Positions 21,521 to 32,539 of a stretch of DNA of 64,000 nt are shown one piece after another. The first letter of the stretch is position 1, and each line of letters starts with the position of its first letter. The stretch is from Theropithecus gelada (Eukaryota > Chordata > Mammalia > Primates > Cercopithecidae): positions 1,620,561 through 1,684,560 of the forward strand of contig NW_020257756.1 of the NCBI RefSeq assembly GCF_003255815.1, given 5' to 3'. The notes beneath the pieces were generated by a model. That model did not search any database and was not told where the DNA came from. It saw only the letters and a list, made by a program, of their open reading frames with translations. The position numbers were made by a program, and so were the translations under genes.

Positions 21521-24500
21521 GCCCCTGCCCTGCAGCTGGCTTCTCAAAGCCTCCCTTCCTGGCAGCAGCAGACAGCGCCCAGCCATGCCTTCGTTCTTGT
21601 TTACTGAGCAGTGCTGGAGAGTTGATGGCAAGAAATCAGCAAGCATTAACTTGTAACTAACATGGGTCTCATCAGATTTGTACATGAGTTTTTTTAATCG
21701 AACAAATCTAAGTAAGACACACTCGTGTGGGTATTTATTGTAATTCAGCCTCCAGACCACAACTGGAGAGCATGTTGCTGCTGGTTCTTAGCAGGTCAAT
21801 TAGTGGGTGGATGCTGGCATCCTCCAAGAACCATATCCTGCTTTACAATATTTAGCCTACTCATATGCCTGTAAATTATAGGAATTGAAATACAACATAT
21901 CATATACCCAGGTCCACACAACCAAAGGGAACCACCCTAATTATATTCAGTTAAAAATGGCCCAGTTCAGTCCTGAATCGTTTAGGTAATTAAGGGCAAG
22001 CCAAAGCTATTTGTCCGAATTACCCAGGGGCACGTGATTTTCTGTGCTCTCTGGACAAGTCTTGTAAACTCAAGTCATGCTTTTGTGTTCTTCATATATT
22101 GTCATATATGTTTATTATTACAGGTTGATGTGAATTTTCATATTTGATAGGCTCAGTTATTCCTGTGGATATTTCCAGCCTTAAATGAAGTGCTTATTTC
22201 ACAAACCACAATTTCAACCATTCCAAGATCCATCGCTAAAGTGTTTTATACTTTAAACAACTTGAAAACATATCAAGTTGTCAATTCATTCTTCTGCCTA
22301 GGATATTAGCTTCACACCCAACCAGCAGCATGTGCAGACCATGTCAGACAAGTGTGAGACAGAGAGGGGCTCCTCCACTGTGGAGGGAGGAGACCCTGAT
22401 GGTTATTTTTGGGGACTTTGTCATTCATTTCATTTCGTTACTCTTGCCATCAAGTTGCAATTTCCTCTTTTTCGGCGACTAAATCATTCTGAATATGTTA
22501 ACCCTAGGACACTAATACCTTTTACATCCAACAGAGGGGAGAAATATAATAAAGTAAAAGTGAGTAGACCTGCCCTTCCCTTCTATATGCAGGCAACAAT
22601 GGATGTATTGGATATTACTCTCTGATTCTTTTTAGTGTAATGTTTTCCTGAATCAGATCACTTTTCCTCCTGCTGCCTGCAGCTGAACAGACAGCTGGAA
22701 GTCAGCTGTGTAGCGTCTAGCGTAATAGATTTTTAAATGTGTCACTGTCTGTTAATTGTGTGACATTGTCTCTCATTCTGTTTTGTGAATGGACTGTGCT
22801 GGATGCTAGAGCTAGGCAGACAGCTCAGCAATTTGCCACCATGGCTTTTCTAGACAAGCAAACTTTTCCTCTCCTATCCCTGCAATCAAAGGTAGAAAAC
22901 CAGTGGAGGAGCTGGGAAAAATCCTAACTCTTGAGGATGTCCCAGAGCTGAGGTTCTGACGCAGGTGCCGTTGTCCCAAACCATCAGAGCTCTCTCCAAA
23001 ACTGATGTGCAGTGCCATCCTCATTCACGGTTGTGGTCACCCACATGGATTCTTTTTATTGCCCCTCCCAGAAAAGGTCTTCATGTTTATGATTGTATAA
23101 CCCAGTCATCAGAAATGTCTGAGAGAGCATTCCATTCTCAGGTTGCATCGTGTGGTTATGAACTTCGTTTGATCACTGCTCCATCAATTTGACATTAACT
23201 GCTGCAATTTACAACTGCTCCAGCTTTCTACCTATTATTGTACCTTCTGCAAGTGGAAAAAGAAAAAAGGGGGTAGGGGAGACCTCTGCTGCCCAGGGGA
23301 AGTTTAAAAGAATGTGATGGCTTGTTAAAACCTGACAGGACAATGGGGGAAGGGGATCTCTGAAGACAGCAAACTAAGCCTGGTAATGAATAATGTCTCG
23401 CTCCCTGCTGTGAACACCAGTGACCTGACATGTCCAGCAAGGCAGAGGAGTGAATAATTCACCATGCGAGTCATAGGCCTCCTGGTAGGCCACAGCATTG
23501 CTTTGTCTTACAAATATGTTCTCCCACAGAATCAGACCTGACAGGCTGGTTCGTTCAAGAAATGTTTAAACAAAAGCCTTGTGTGAGGGAAAGAGCACCT
23601 TGTGATTTTGGCCCAGGGCTCCCAGCACTGAAGTTCCTGGTGAGCACTTGGCTGGTTAATAAATCCGCAAGCATCAAAGCAAAGGTAATCAAAAATGGAA
23701 CAGGTCAGAAGATGCGGAGGCCGTGCTCCTGTCTGATGAAAGTGTGATGAAGTCAGACAAAAATCCATTTTCACCACATACGCAAATTGAAGTCACATTC
23801 ATTGTCTGACTTGAACCCACAAAGTGAAGAAAGTATAATGCAGCTGGGAATTCCAGGTGATCTCTTGACCTTGACTCTTGCAATTTAATTTAAAAGAGGA
23901 AAAATAAGTATATTTCTCTTTGAATGAAGAACCAGAAAGATGTCAAGACTTTTTGGTTGAATTTACTCTTTACGGTGGATTCAAAGTAGACTGCAGAGGT
24001 TTTTGCAAGTTTTTGGAGGCCAGAGCAATTGGTTGGGTCTCTTGGTTTGTGGAAGAAGGGGTCTTAGTATTACACCAAAGAATAAGATATTCTGAGTCCT
24101 TGGCCCCTCTTCTTCCTGGATGGGGATCAGGCAGACATGATGAGACAAATGAAATGGGAAGAGGTGGGAGCCAGCCTCCGGGAAGAACACTTGACTTCCT
24201 CATGATGCTTCCCTTTCTGCTGATCTGAGAAAGTGAGGTTCACAGAGAACTGGTAGAATACAGAGACATTGCCCCCAGAAGGCTTCTGATACCCCCCTCC
24301 TAGACATCAATGTGTACATAACTCAGCTGACTATTAAGAACAGGACTAGAGTACATTATGTTTGAACAAAGTTTTACTCTGAATTAATGCTTGACCTAAA
24401 TTGCTAATGAAATTGCTCACTGGTACGTATTGTAAACTCCAAACTGAGCTAAACCAGCCTTGAAACACACTCCACAGGCAAGGCTCCATTACTTAGAGCG

Positions 24501-24635
24501 GAGACTTAGACTGACCTCATGGTAAAGGGTTCTAAAAGTCCCAAGACAAGGATGGAGTGTGCTTGGCACGAACAGTCACCTCTCCTGACATCCCTAAATA
24601 AGCTCCATTATGGAAGTGTCGTGAATTAGCCATGG
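21520..24635. other. Repeat-poor 3.1 kb block, function unknown
   Basis: I recognise no interspersed repeat here, although the window as a whole is repeat-rich. Open frames of 60-103 codons occur on both strands (for example 22332-22625, 23532-23777, 23920-24228) and have no familiar domain. Elements such as 'catcaaagc' (about 23674) occur near 'gtaatcaaaa' but are too short to count as evidence. Possibilities are ancient unique DNA, conserved regulatory sequence, or repeats too old to see. Confidence 0.5.
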
Positions 24636-24770
24636 GGCACCTTCCTGCTGTTGGGAGTATAAGAGTTAGTCTTTGCCACACCATTGCCAACCTTTGGCAC
24701 TGCTAGTCTTTTTAGTTCTGATGGGTAGTGGTTTGTCACTGTGATTTTCATTCATATTTCCCCGGTGAGT

Positions 24771-24886
24771 TAGGGCAACCATAAAATGTATCCTTTAAAC
24801 AGAAAACGAAAGGTGTGCTTTTAATAACTGAGCAACTAATGCAATCTGGGGCTATTACAGGCAAATGGGGATATATGGTCTCCCTA
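24771..24886. mobile_element. Small TIR DNA transposon (hAT-like MITE) in L1M
   Basis: The ends form imperfect terminal inverted repeats: TAGGGCAACCATA (24771-24783) against TATGGTCTCCCTA (24874-24886), matching at 11 of 13 positions as reverse complements. At 116 bp it is a non-autonomous element. No clean target duplication is visible. The family name is not recalled with confidence. Confidence 0.6.
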
Positions 24887-24955
24887 CTGTTAAGCACTTT
24901 TTTATATGTTTGTTGGCTATTTGGGTATCCTCTTTGAGAATTTAGTTGTCTTTTT

Positions 24956-25217
24956 ATTATTTTATTTTTCCATAAGTTATTGGGGTACAGGCGGTTTTTG
25001 GTTACATGAGTGACTTCTTTAGTGGTGATTTGTGAGATCCCGGTGCATCCATCACCCAAGCAGTATACACTGCACCATATTTGTAGTCTTTTATCCCTCT
25101 CTCCTTTTCCACTCTTCCCCTCAAGTCCCCAAAGTCCATTGTATCACTCTTACACCTTTGCATCCTCATAGCTTAGCTCCCACATGTTGGTGAGAGTATA
25201 CTATGTTTGGTTTTTAA
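24956..25217 (-). mobile_element. Primate-grade L1 3' end, 5'-truncated, antisense
   Basis: 'aagttattggggtacaggcggtttttggttacatgagtgacttctttagtggtgatttgtgagatcccggtgcatccatcac' is the antisense L1 3' UTR. It is flanked by AGTTGTCTTTTT at about 24944-24955 and again at about 25218-25229, a 12-bp target-site duplication in the L1M. Confidence 0.85.
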
Positions 25218-25289
25218 GTTGTCTTTTTCTTACTGATAATACCGATAATAGGAGTTCTTTACATCTTCCTATTATATATATATTTCCCA

Positions 25290-25780
25290 TAAACTCATAT
25301 ATGTCTCATAAAGATATTTAGTCATAAAATACCACTCATCTGTTTTATATATTGGGGTTTAGCATACTATATTGCTAAAATACTTGAAAATCAGTGCTCT
25401 AGAATGCTACAGTTAAAATGTGCTCTACTTTGCATCTAGAACACATGGTGAACCTATCAGGCCATGGTGTGACATATTAAGACTTTTACTCAGAGTCTAT
25501 TTTTCTCATTGAAAGACTTTCTAATAATATTTGATTGCCTATTATTGTTACACTTTGCTTTGTTTGGAATTAAAACATTACAGATAGAATTGAAAATCCC
25601 AGCATATCATTTCCCAATCCTATTCTATTCCTTTCCCACCAGAGAAAACCTCTTTAAAGAATTCTATGTTTACCACTTTCATACAGCTTTTATAATAATA
25701 CAATTTATATATGTATCTATAGTTACATATAGTAATGTTTAACCATATATAAATAACATACATATCATATGCTGTATATA
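25290..25780. other. AT-rich stretch between L1 copies
   Basis: No gene is seen. It may include 3' UTR of the following L1M, but I cannot place the boundary. Short TA-rich tracts lie at 25274-25287 and 25700-25760. Confidence 0.45.
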
Positions 25781-26538
25781 CAATAACTATTCTGTACATT
25801 TTTGCTAAAGTCTGTTTTTTGAAATTTATCCATATTGATACATGTGGCTCTAATTATTTTTAAACTGGTGGGTTAGTAATCACCACTGCATGAATATATC
25901 ACAATCCATTTGTTCTCCTGTTGATAGATATTGAGGTCATTAACCTCCTCTGTTTAAAAAATGCAGACTTTAATGAGACTTCTTTAAATGAAACTACTTA
26001 TTAACAAGTATAAGCCTTTTCCAAGGGATATATCTAGAAGTGAAATAGCTGCTTCATAGAAAATAAGTACTCCAATAGAAAATTACAAGATGTTGCAGAA
26101 AGTACTCTTCAAAACGTTCTCCCTAATGTTGTATGTTCTTCTCAACATTGCATGAGAGTTCCAACTGCTCTACAGCCTCAGTAGTACTTGGTATTGTTTA
26201 GTTTTGCCAATTTGATGGATGTGAAATTTTATTCCATTTTCATTTGTGTTTCCCTAATTACTAGTTTGAACATCTTTTCATTTGCCTATGGGTCCATTTT
26301 AACTCCTTCTTCTTATAATTAACTTTTACTTTCTTTTGCCCATTTTCTTTTGGGTTGTTTATTTCTCATTAATTTGCAAGAGATCTTATATGCATACTAT
26401 CTTTCATAGTTTTTTGTTAGTTATATGCATAACAAGTATCTCCTTCCATTCTGTGGCTTGTATTTTAACCTTCTTGTACTACCTTCTGTTGAACATTTAC
26501 TTTAAATTTTAATGTAGTCAAATATACCAATTTATTCT

Positions 26539-26842
26539 CTTTTTTGACTTTTTTATTGATATATAATAGTTGTACATATTTGGGAGATACATGTGATATT
26601 TTAATACCTGTATACAACGTGTAATAATGAAATCAGTGTAATTACGATATTTACCACCTCAAACATTTATCTTGTCTTTGTTTTGGGAATGATTCTTATC
26701 TTTTAGCTATTTTGAAATATACAATAAATTATTAACTATAATTTCCCTATTGTACTGTCAAATACTAAATTTATTCCTTCTACCTAAACGTATTTTTGTG
26801 CTCCTTAATCAACTTCTCATCATCCCTTTCTATCCCCTAAAA
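26539..26842 (-). mobile_element. L1 3' end (L1MA/L1P-grade), antisense, inside L1M
   Basis: 'ttttattgatatataatagttgtacatatttgggagatacatgtgatattttaatacctgtatacaacgtgtaat' and 'tcaaacatttatcttgtctttg' are the antisense L1 3' UTR. The imperfect flanking pair 'ataccaatttattct' (about 26524-26538) and 'atatcaatctgttct' (26843-26857) looks like an eroded target duplication. L1M sequence resumes afterwards. Confidence 0.75.
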
Positions 26843-27393
26843 ATATCAATCTGTTCTTCCATGCTTCATTCCTTTTGTGGCATTTCTAGAAAATTTCTTA
26901 CCTACTTTAAGGTTATACAAGTATTTTCCTACATTTTCATCTAAAACTTTATATTTTCATGTCATAGTTAGGACTTAAGTGTGCCTGAAATTATTTCTGC
27001 ACAGTTTGAGGTAAGAAAGTACTTTTTTCACATGAGGTTAACCAATTGTCCCATCACAATTTTTAATAGTTTTTATCTCAGCATAATTTATCAAATACTC
27101 TCCCCTTCCTTCTACCGATGTGAGAGATAACCTCTGTCATATACACCCATGAATCTGCTTCTGGGCTACTTTTTTTTGATTGGTCAAACTGGTCATTGTT
27201 AAAGTGTAACAGACTTTGAGATCTGCTAGGACAAGTCTCCTACATTGCTATTCTTTGCAATTTGCTATTTAGTATTAATTTTAGAATCAAGTACCACAAA
27301 ATATTCTTACAAAATTTGATTAGAATTACACTGAATATATGGGTTAATTTGGGAAGAAATGACATCTTTACAATATTGAATTATCTTAGTCAT

Positions 27394-27766
27394 TGTATTA
27401 GTTCGTTCTCACACTGCTATGAACTGCTATGAACACCCACCTGAGACTGGGTAATTTATAAAGAAAAGAGGTTTAATGGACTCACAGTTTCAATGGTTAG
27501 GGAGGCCTCAGGAAACTTACAATCATGGTAGAAGGTTCATCTTTACAGGGCAGCAGGAGAGAGAATGAGTGCAAGTAGGGGAAATGCCAGATGCTTATAA
27601 AAACCATCAGATCTCGTGAGACTCACTCATTATCACGAGAACAGTATAGGGGAAACCGCCCCATGATTCAATTACCTCCACCTGGTCCTGCCCTTGACAC
27701 GTGGTGATTTTGGGGATTGCAATTCAAGGTGAAATTTAAGTGGGGACACAGAGCCAAATCATATCA
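27394..27766 (-). mobile_element. MST-type MaLR solo LTR (MSTA/B), antisense, with perfect 5-bp TSD
   Basis: The LTR starts TGTATTAGTTCG, contains 'cacctgagactgggtaatttataaagaaaagaggtttaatgg', 'aggcctcaggaaacttacaatcatggtagaagg' and 'catcagatctcgtgagactcactcattatcacgagaacag', and ends AATCATATCA. GTCAT flanks both sides (27389-27393, 27767-27771). The length of 373 bp is typical. A local 11-bp repeat ('ctgctatgaa' twice) sits at its 5' end. No internal ERV sequence is present, so it is a solo LTR left by LTR-LTR recombination. Confidence 0.93.
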
Positions 27767-28689
27767 GTCATGAGCATTATCTATCTCTCCATTTATTCAG
27801 CTTTCTTTTGTGTCTTTCAGTATTTTGTACTTTTCTCCCTGAAAATTTTGCACATACTTTATTTTTAACTATGTTCTATTTTTAGTTCTTATTGTAGAAA
27901 GAAGCTTTCAATTTACTGCATTTTCTATTTGCTAATACAAATGCTATTGATATTTTTATGTTGACCTTTCAGTCAACAACCTTGCAAAAACTCATTTATT
28001 ATTTCTATGAATTTACTTACAGATTTCTCTTTGCTCTTCTAGGTAGTCAATTCTATCATTCACAAATAAAAATAGTTTTAATCTCTTCCCTTTTCATTCA
28101 TTTTTCTTTTTCTTGTTTCATTTCATTGACAAGAAATACTAATACAAAGTTGAAAAGAAATGTTGACTAGGCACCCTTGAGTTCTTCCTGACTTTGATGG
28201 ACATGTTTCTAAAGTCTCACTGTTAAGTATGGTAATTACTGAAGATATATGAGAGATACATTTGGAAAATATTCTCCATCCCTATTTTATTATATTTGTA
28301 ATCAAGAATTGTTATTGGATTTCATCAAATGCTTTGTCTGCATCTTTTGAAGATCGATCTGATTTTGTTAATCTATTAGCTTATGTATAATAGATTTCTA
28401 GATAATAAATGATCTTCATATTCCTGACCATGGCCTTGGTTTAATTTTTATTGCTGGAATCAGCTTATTTGGGGTGTTAACTTTTTAAATGTGAACATTT
28501 GTGCATAAATAAATGATCTAAAATGTTAGTTTCTATGCTGTTCTTGTTCTGGCAAAATTCTACTATGCCAAAACATGAGCAAAGTAAGTTTTCTCTTTTG
28601 TACTCCCTGAAACTATTTGTATAACATAAAATTATCTGTTCTTGAAAATTTTTTGAAAAATTATCATCAAAATCAACTGGGCCTGTTAA

Positions 28690-28978
28690 TATTTTTTTGA
28701 GATGGAGTGTCACTCTGTCACCCAGGCTGAAGTGCAGTGGCATGATCTCAGTTCACTGCAACCTCTGCCTCCTGGGTTCAAGCGATTCTCCTGCCTCAGC
28801 CTCTTGAGTAACTGGGATTACAAGTATGCACCACCACGCCTGGCTAATTGTGTGTATTTTTAGTAGAGATGGGGTTTCACCATGTTGGTCAGGCCGGTCT
28901 CAAACTCCTGACCTCATGATCCACCTGCTTCGGCCTCCCAGAGTGCTGGGATTACAGGCGTGAGCCACTGTGCCTGGA
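28690..28978 (-). mobile_element. Alu (AluS-grade), antisense, inside L1M
   Basis: Full dimeric Alu, 'ttgagatggagtgtcactctgtcacccaggct' to 'gtgagccactgtgcctgg'. The short T tail suggests age. CCTGTTAA (28682-28689) and CCTGTTTA (28979-28986) look like an 8-bp target duplication. Confidence 0.95.
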
Positions 28979-29204
28979 CCTGTTTACTGTTTAAAAGAGA
29001 AAACTTTGACTTTTCATTAAACATCTATATTAATTAAAATTTAATCAGGTTTTCTACTTCCTTTTGCATCCTTAATAGTTAATATTTTTCTTTAAAAAAA
29101 TAGTAATTTCCCCTAAATTTTCAAACTTACTGACACAAACTTGTTCATATTTTCTTGTTTGTAAGATAATATTATAACTATGGATATGTCCTTTTTTGTT
29201 CCTA

Positions 29205-29330
29205 ATAGCATAATGGTTAAGAGCACAGGTTCTGGAGTCAGACTGTCTGAAGTCAAAGCCTGGCCCTACTATTTACCAATGTTGTGGCCTTGACAAAATT
29301 ACCTAACTATGCTTCATTTTATAATAATAG
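29205..29330 (+). mobile_element. MIR SINE, sense
   Basis: 'agcataatggttaagagcacaggttctggagtcagactgtctgaagtcaaagcctggccctactatttaccaatgttgtggccttgacaaaattacctaact' is a clear MIR 5' half. Confidence 0.8.
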
Positions 29331-29655
29331 TTTAGCTTAATTTTAAACACAAATCAGTAGTTACTGTTCCTCCTCAGTAAATGGAAGCTCTTGCTCCTTC
29401 GCCTTCTGGCATATGTCGTTGCTGAGGTAAAGTCTGCTACTAGTCTGATGTCTACTCATTTGTGAGAATCTTCTCTCATTGATAGCTGTTAAGATTCATT
29501 CCTTATCCTTGATACTCTGCAGTTTCACCATCATGTATCTACCTATGAATTTATTTTCATTCATTCTTATTGGTACTGAGAGCACAATTTCAGTCCAAAG
29601 ACTCACGTCCTTCCTCAATTTCAGTACATTTCTCAATGATCATCTTTTAGAATAC
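29330..29655. other. Probable ancient repeat, not identified
   Basis: The style ('catttgtgagaatcttctctcattgatagctgttaagattcattccttatccttgatactctgcagtttcaccatcatgtatct') reminds me of a dispersed old repeat. It seems to continue after the Alu insertion at 30137-30420 ('ttcttctggaattcctatta', 'agtcttttaatctattctcc'). I cannot name it. Confidence 0.35.
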
Positions 29656-29663
29656 TGATTCTT

Positions 29664-29942
29664 GGCCAGGCACGGTAGCTCACACCGGTAATCCCAGCAC
29701 TTTGGGAGGCTGAGGCAGGTGCATCACTTGAGCCCAGGAGTTCAAGATCAGCCTAGCCAACATGGTGAAATTTGTCTCTACTAAAAATACAAAAATTAGC
29801 TGGGCATAGTGGCAGGAACCTGTAATTTCAGCTACTCAGGAGGCTGAGGCAGGAGAATCACCTGAACCTGGGAGATGGAGGTTGTAGTGAGCCAAGATCA
29901 TGCCACTGCACTCCAGCCTGAGCAACAGAGTAAAACTCTGTC

Positions 29943-29944
<2 letters not shown>
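29664..29944 (+). mobile_element. Alu (AluS-grade), sense, with expanded purine tail
   Basis: Full dimeric Alu from 'ggccaggcacggtagctcacaccggtaatcccag' to 'gagcaacagagtaaaactctgtc'. The A tail has been replaced by GA and GGAAG/GGGAA arrays (29945-30120). TGATTCTT at 29656-29663 recurs at 30129-30136, which places the whole purine array inside the insertion. Confidence 0.95.
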
Positions 29945-29987
<43 letters not shown>

Positions 29988-30120
29988 AAGGAAGGAAGGA
30001 GGGAAGGGAAGGGAAGGGAAGGGAAGGGAAGGGAAGGGAAGGGAAGGGATGNAGGGAAGGGAAGGGAAGGGAAGGGAAGGGAAGGGAAGGGAAGGGAAGG
30101 GAAGGGAAGGGAAGGGAGAA
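29945..30120 (+). repeat. Polypurine array: (GA)n, (GGAA)n and (GGGAA)n, with one N
   Basis: Nearly pure purine for about 175 bp. GA dinucleotides run to about 29984, GAAG/GGAA units to 30000, then GGGAA pentamers run to 30117, broken only at 30050-30054 by 'tgnag'. The N at 30052 is the only ambiguous base in the window. Successive GGG runs two bases apart fit the G-quadruplex pattern, and the purine mirror symmetry fits H-DNA. Open frames of up to 139 codons across it are low-complexity artefacts. Confidence 0.95.
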
Positions 30121-30136
30121 AGAAAGATTGATTCTT

Positions 30137-30560
30137 CATCATTCCATTCCCTCCATTTTATTCTTCTGGAATTCCTATTAAAGAATATTCTGGAGTCTTT
30201 TAATCTATTCTCCATTTTTCTTAGCTTTTCTTCACCAACCCCCCAATGTTTTTCATTTTTACCAGAATTGTTTCATAATTTCTTGCCCTTTTAAACAAAA
30301 TCATTCTTTAATCTATCTCATTGAGCATCCTAAAGATATTTATGTTAATGTCTTCTTCAGACTACTCGATGGGACAGACTCATGTTTGGAGTGTTGCTTT
30401 TTTAACTGTGTTACTGAACTTTTTACTTCTTTTGGAAATCTGGTTTGCAGATTCCCTTTAAATGAGTGGATATCTGCTCCCCTCCCCTGTCTCTCTCCCT
30501 CTGTCTTATTATTATGTATCTTGTAAAGAGGGTGTGCATCCAAGTGTTACACATTAGAAT
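30137..30560. other. Unrecognised sequence between two Alus
   Basis: It appears to be the right half of the unidentified old repeat begun at 29330. No gene is seen. Confidence 0.4.
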
Positions 30561-30577
30561 TTATAAAATAAATTCAT

Positions 30578-30877
30578 GGCGGGGTGCAGTGGCTCATGCC
30601 TGTAATCCCAGCACTTTGGGAGGCCAAGACAGGAGGATCACTTGAGGTCAGGAATTCAACACCAGCCTGATCAATATGGTGAAACCCCATCTCTACTAAA
30701 AATACAAAAATTAGCTGGGCCTGGTGGTGTGCACCTGTAATTTCAGCTACTCAGGAGGGCGAGATGGAAGAATTGCCCAAAATGGGAGGCAGAGGTTGCA
30801 GTGAGCCGAAACCACGCCACTGCACTCCAGCCCAGGTGACAGAGCAAGACTCCATCTCAAAAAATAAAATACAAAAT
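30578..30877 (+). mobile_element. Alu (AluS-grade), sense
   Basis: Full dimeric Alu with an AAAAT-rich tail. AAAATAAATTCAT (30565-30577) and AAAATAAATTTAT (30878-30890) form a 13-bp target duplication with one mismatch. Confidence 0.95.
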
Positions 30878-30889
30878 AAAATAAATTTA

Positions 30890-32195
30890 TACCAACAGAA
30901 ATACTTTTTAACAGGTTATATATTAGATCTCTACAAATTTTTATGCCAAAAAGAAGTATTTTATTACAAAAGAAAAAGTGTGAAAACCACTGTAGTCGAC
31001 TCAAATCTAGAGCCCCAGAGAACACAAACTTTCCTGCAAGAACTCTAAGAATGCTCTAGTTAGGGCTTTAGGCACATTCCAGCTACTGGGACAAGTGGAA
31101 GGTTTCTCCCACCTGGTCTCACTACCTCACGAGTAGAGAGCATGCCAACATTGAGCTGTTGTAGGTCTGCACTAAACAAGGTCCAACAGTAGAAGCCAGA
31201 GACTTCAATGAGGCCAATCTCATGCTTGTCTCATTCATGAGCATAGCATTCCCTCCCTTTCAAGTTTGTCTTTAGGACTATGCTTTCTTGGCTCTGACTC
31301 CAATTAGACTTATTCTCATTCTATCTTGACTCTATCTTTAAGCTATCAGTCTTCCACCTTAACCTAGACAGGCAAAGGGCATACTCACAGCTAACACATG
31401 CTCCAATCCAGCTCACTCCACACACCAGGATTTGAGACCAAAGCCCAACAGCAACAAACTGGGTACTTTTGCCCAAACTGTTTCCTCTGCTCTTCTCTCT
31501 TTAGAACCTATAGTAGCAATTGTGAAATAATAATAGTTGGATATTAGGGATTTAGGGTCAAATGTTCTGGTTTTCTTTCCATCTATCCAACAGAAATCTT
31601 AATACTAATCATATATATTTACCTTGGAAATAGTGCCAAAATTAACCCACAATTCCCTGCCTTGTCACTTTCTCCATCAGACACACAGCAGAGTCCCTGA
31701 GGACCACTTCACCCAGACCCTTTCCAAATCTTAAAGATTTGGAGTCCCCCTACTCCATGCTGCAGAGTCTTGGCAAGGCCACCACAGTGAAGGGATCACA
31801 GACAGTTTCCAGGGCACCCTGCCATTCAGTTTCTCATTCTCAGATCACGGGGTTGCAAGACATCTCCAGCCCTTTTCCAATGTCCTCAATTATTTATCAA
31901 ATGAACATAACTAAATAAGTTACTTTTGCAAAATTATCTGGGATTTTGTTAATATTATCCTATGATGGTCGCCATTCCCCGGTCTTCTCTGGACTCCAAC
32001 AATCCTCTTTTTCCTGGAGTACCCACAAGGAATACATACCTCTGTAACCACATTACCAAAAACTTCCTACATTCTCCAAAATGTTAAAAGTTTGGGGGAG
32101 ACTACAGTGTCCCCAAAGACTGCTCCTGCTTCACCAACTTTATCTTACATGGAAACCAAAAACACACTGCAGAACCACACCAACCACATCAAGCA
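30890..32195. other. Unrecognised non-coding stretch
   Basis: About 1.3 kb with no repeat or gene identified. The CT-rich 'gtctttaggactatgctttcttggctctgactcc' area could be LTR-like, but I could not place it. Confidence 0.45.
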
Positions 32196-32199
32196 AGCC

Positions 32200-32405
32200 C
32201 AAGGTGTAGAAAGTGGTCCAAGACATGGTCTCTGAGAAGCAAGTTATTTATCCTCTCTGAACCCCAAACTCATTGTCCATAAACAGGGGTGATGACATCT
32301 GCCTCTTTGTGGTCATTGTGAGGATTAAGTGAAATGATTAATAGAAGGTGCTTAGTAGTGAGGCTAAAGCTGAGAAGGTGCTCAGAAAATGGTATTAGTC
32401 TCATT
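32200..32405 (+). mobile_element. MIR SINE, sense
   Basis: 'gagaagcaagttatttatcctctctgaaccccaaactcattgtccataaacaggggtgatgacatctgcctctttgtggtcattgtgaggattaagtg' and 'aaggtgctcagaaaatggtatta' give the MIR core and 3' end. Confidence 0.75.
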
Positions 32406-32539
32406 CTACCCACAATTTGAGGTCCTTTGCCCATATAGTAGAATAGGAGACAGAACAGTTCTTAAAGTAGAGTTACCTGTTTGTGGTGGAGAGAACATTT
32501 AGCCAGCCAGTATTGAGCACTTCTATTCCAATGTGAGTG

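Larger units (their letters stand above)
24680..25290 (-). mobile_element. Older L1M fragment, antisense, interrupted twice
   Basis: Pieces at 24680-24770, 24887-24955 and 25218-25290 follow one L1M ORF2 3' segment: 'ctttggcactgctagtctttttagttctgatgggtagtgg', 'ttaagcacttttttatatgtttgttggctatttgggtatcctctttgagaa', 'aagttgtctttttcttactgataat...aggagttctttacatcttcc'. The interruptions are a TIR element and a younger L1 end. Confidence 0.65.
25780..29165 (-). mobile_element. L1M LINE, antisense, about 2.4 kb of own sequence, nested
   Basis: The antisense ORF2 order is kept: 'atccatattgatacatgtggctc', 'ggatatatctagaagtgaaatagctg', 'gagagttccaactgctctacagcctc', 'cttccattctgtggcttgtattttaacc', 'cagtttgaggtaagaaagtac', 'ttgattagaattacactgaatat', 'ttgcaaaaactcatttatt', 'ggatttcatcaaatgctttgtctgcatc', 'aaaatcaactgggcctg'. 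Three later insertions split it: an L1 end (26539-26842), an MST LTR (27394-27766) and an Alu (28690-28978). The reading frame is destroyed. Confidence 0.8.

Noticed and set aside
22332..22625. 97-codon frame in the repeat-poor block
   Set aside because: No familiar domain. I kept the block as a conservation candidate, not as a gene.
29858..30294. Open frames of up to 139 codons across the GA/GGGAA array
   Set aside because: Low-complexity translation of a microsatellite on both strands, and the array contains an N. It is not a gene.
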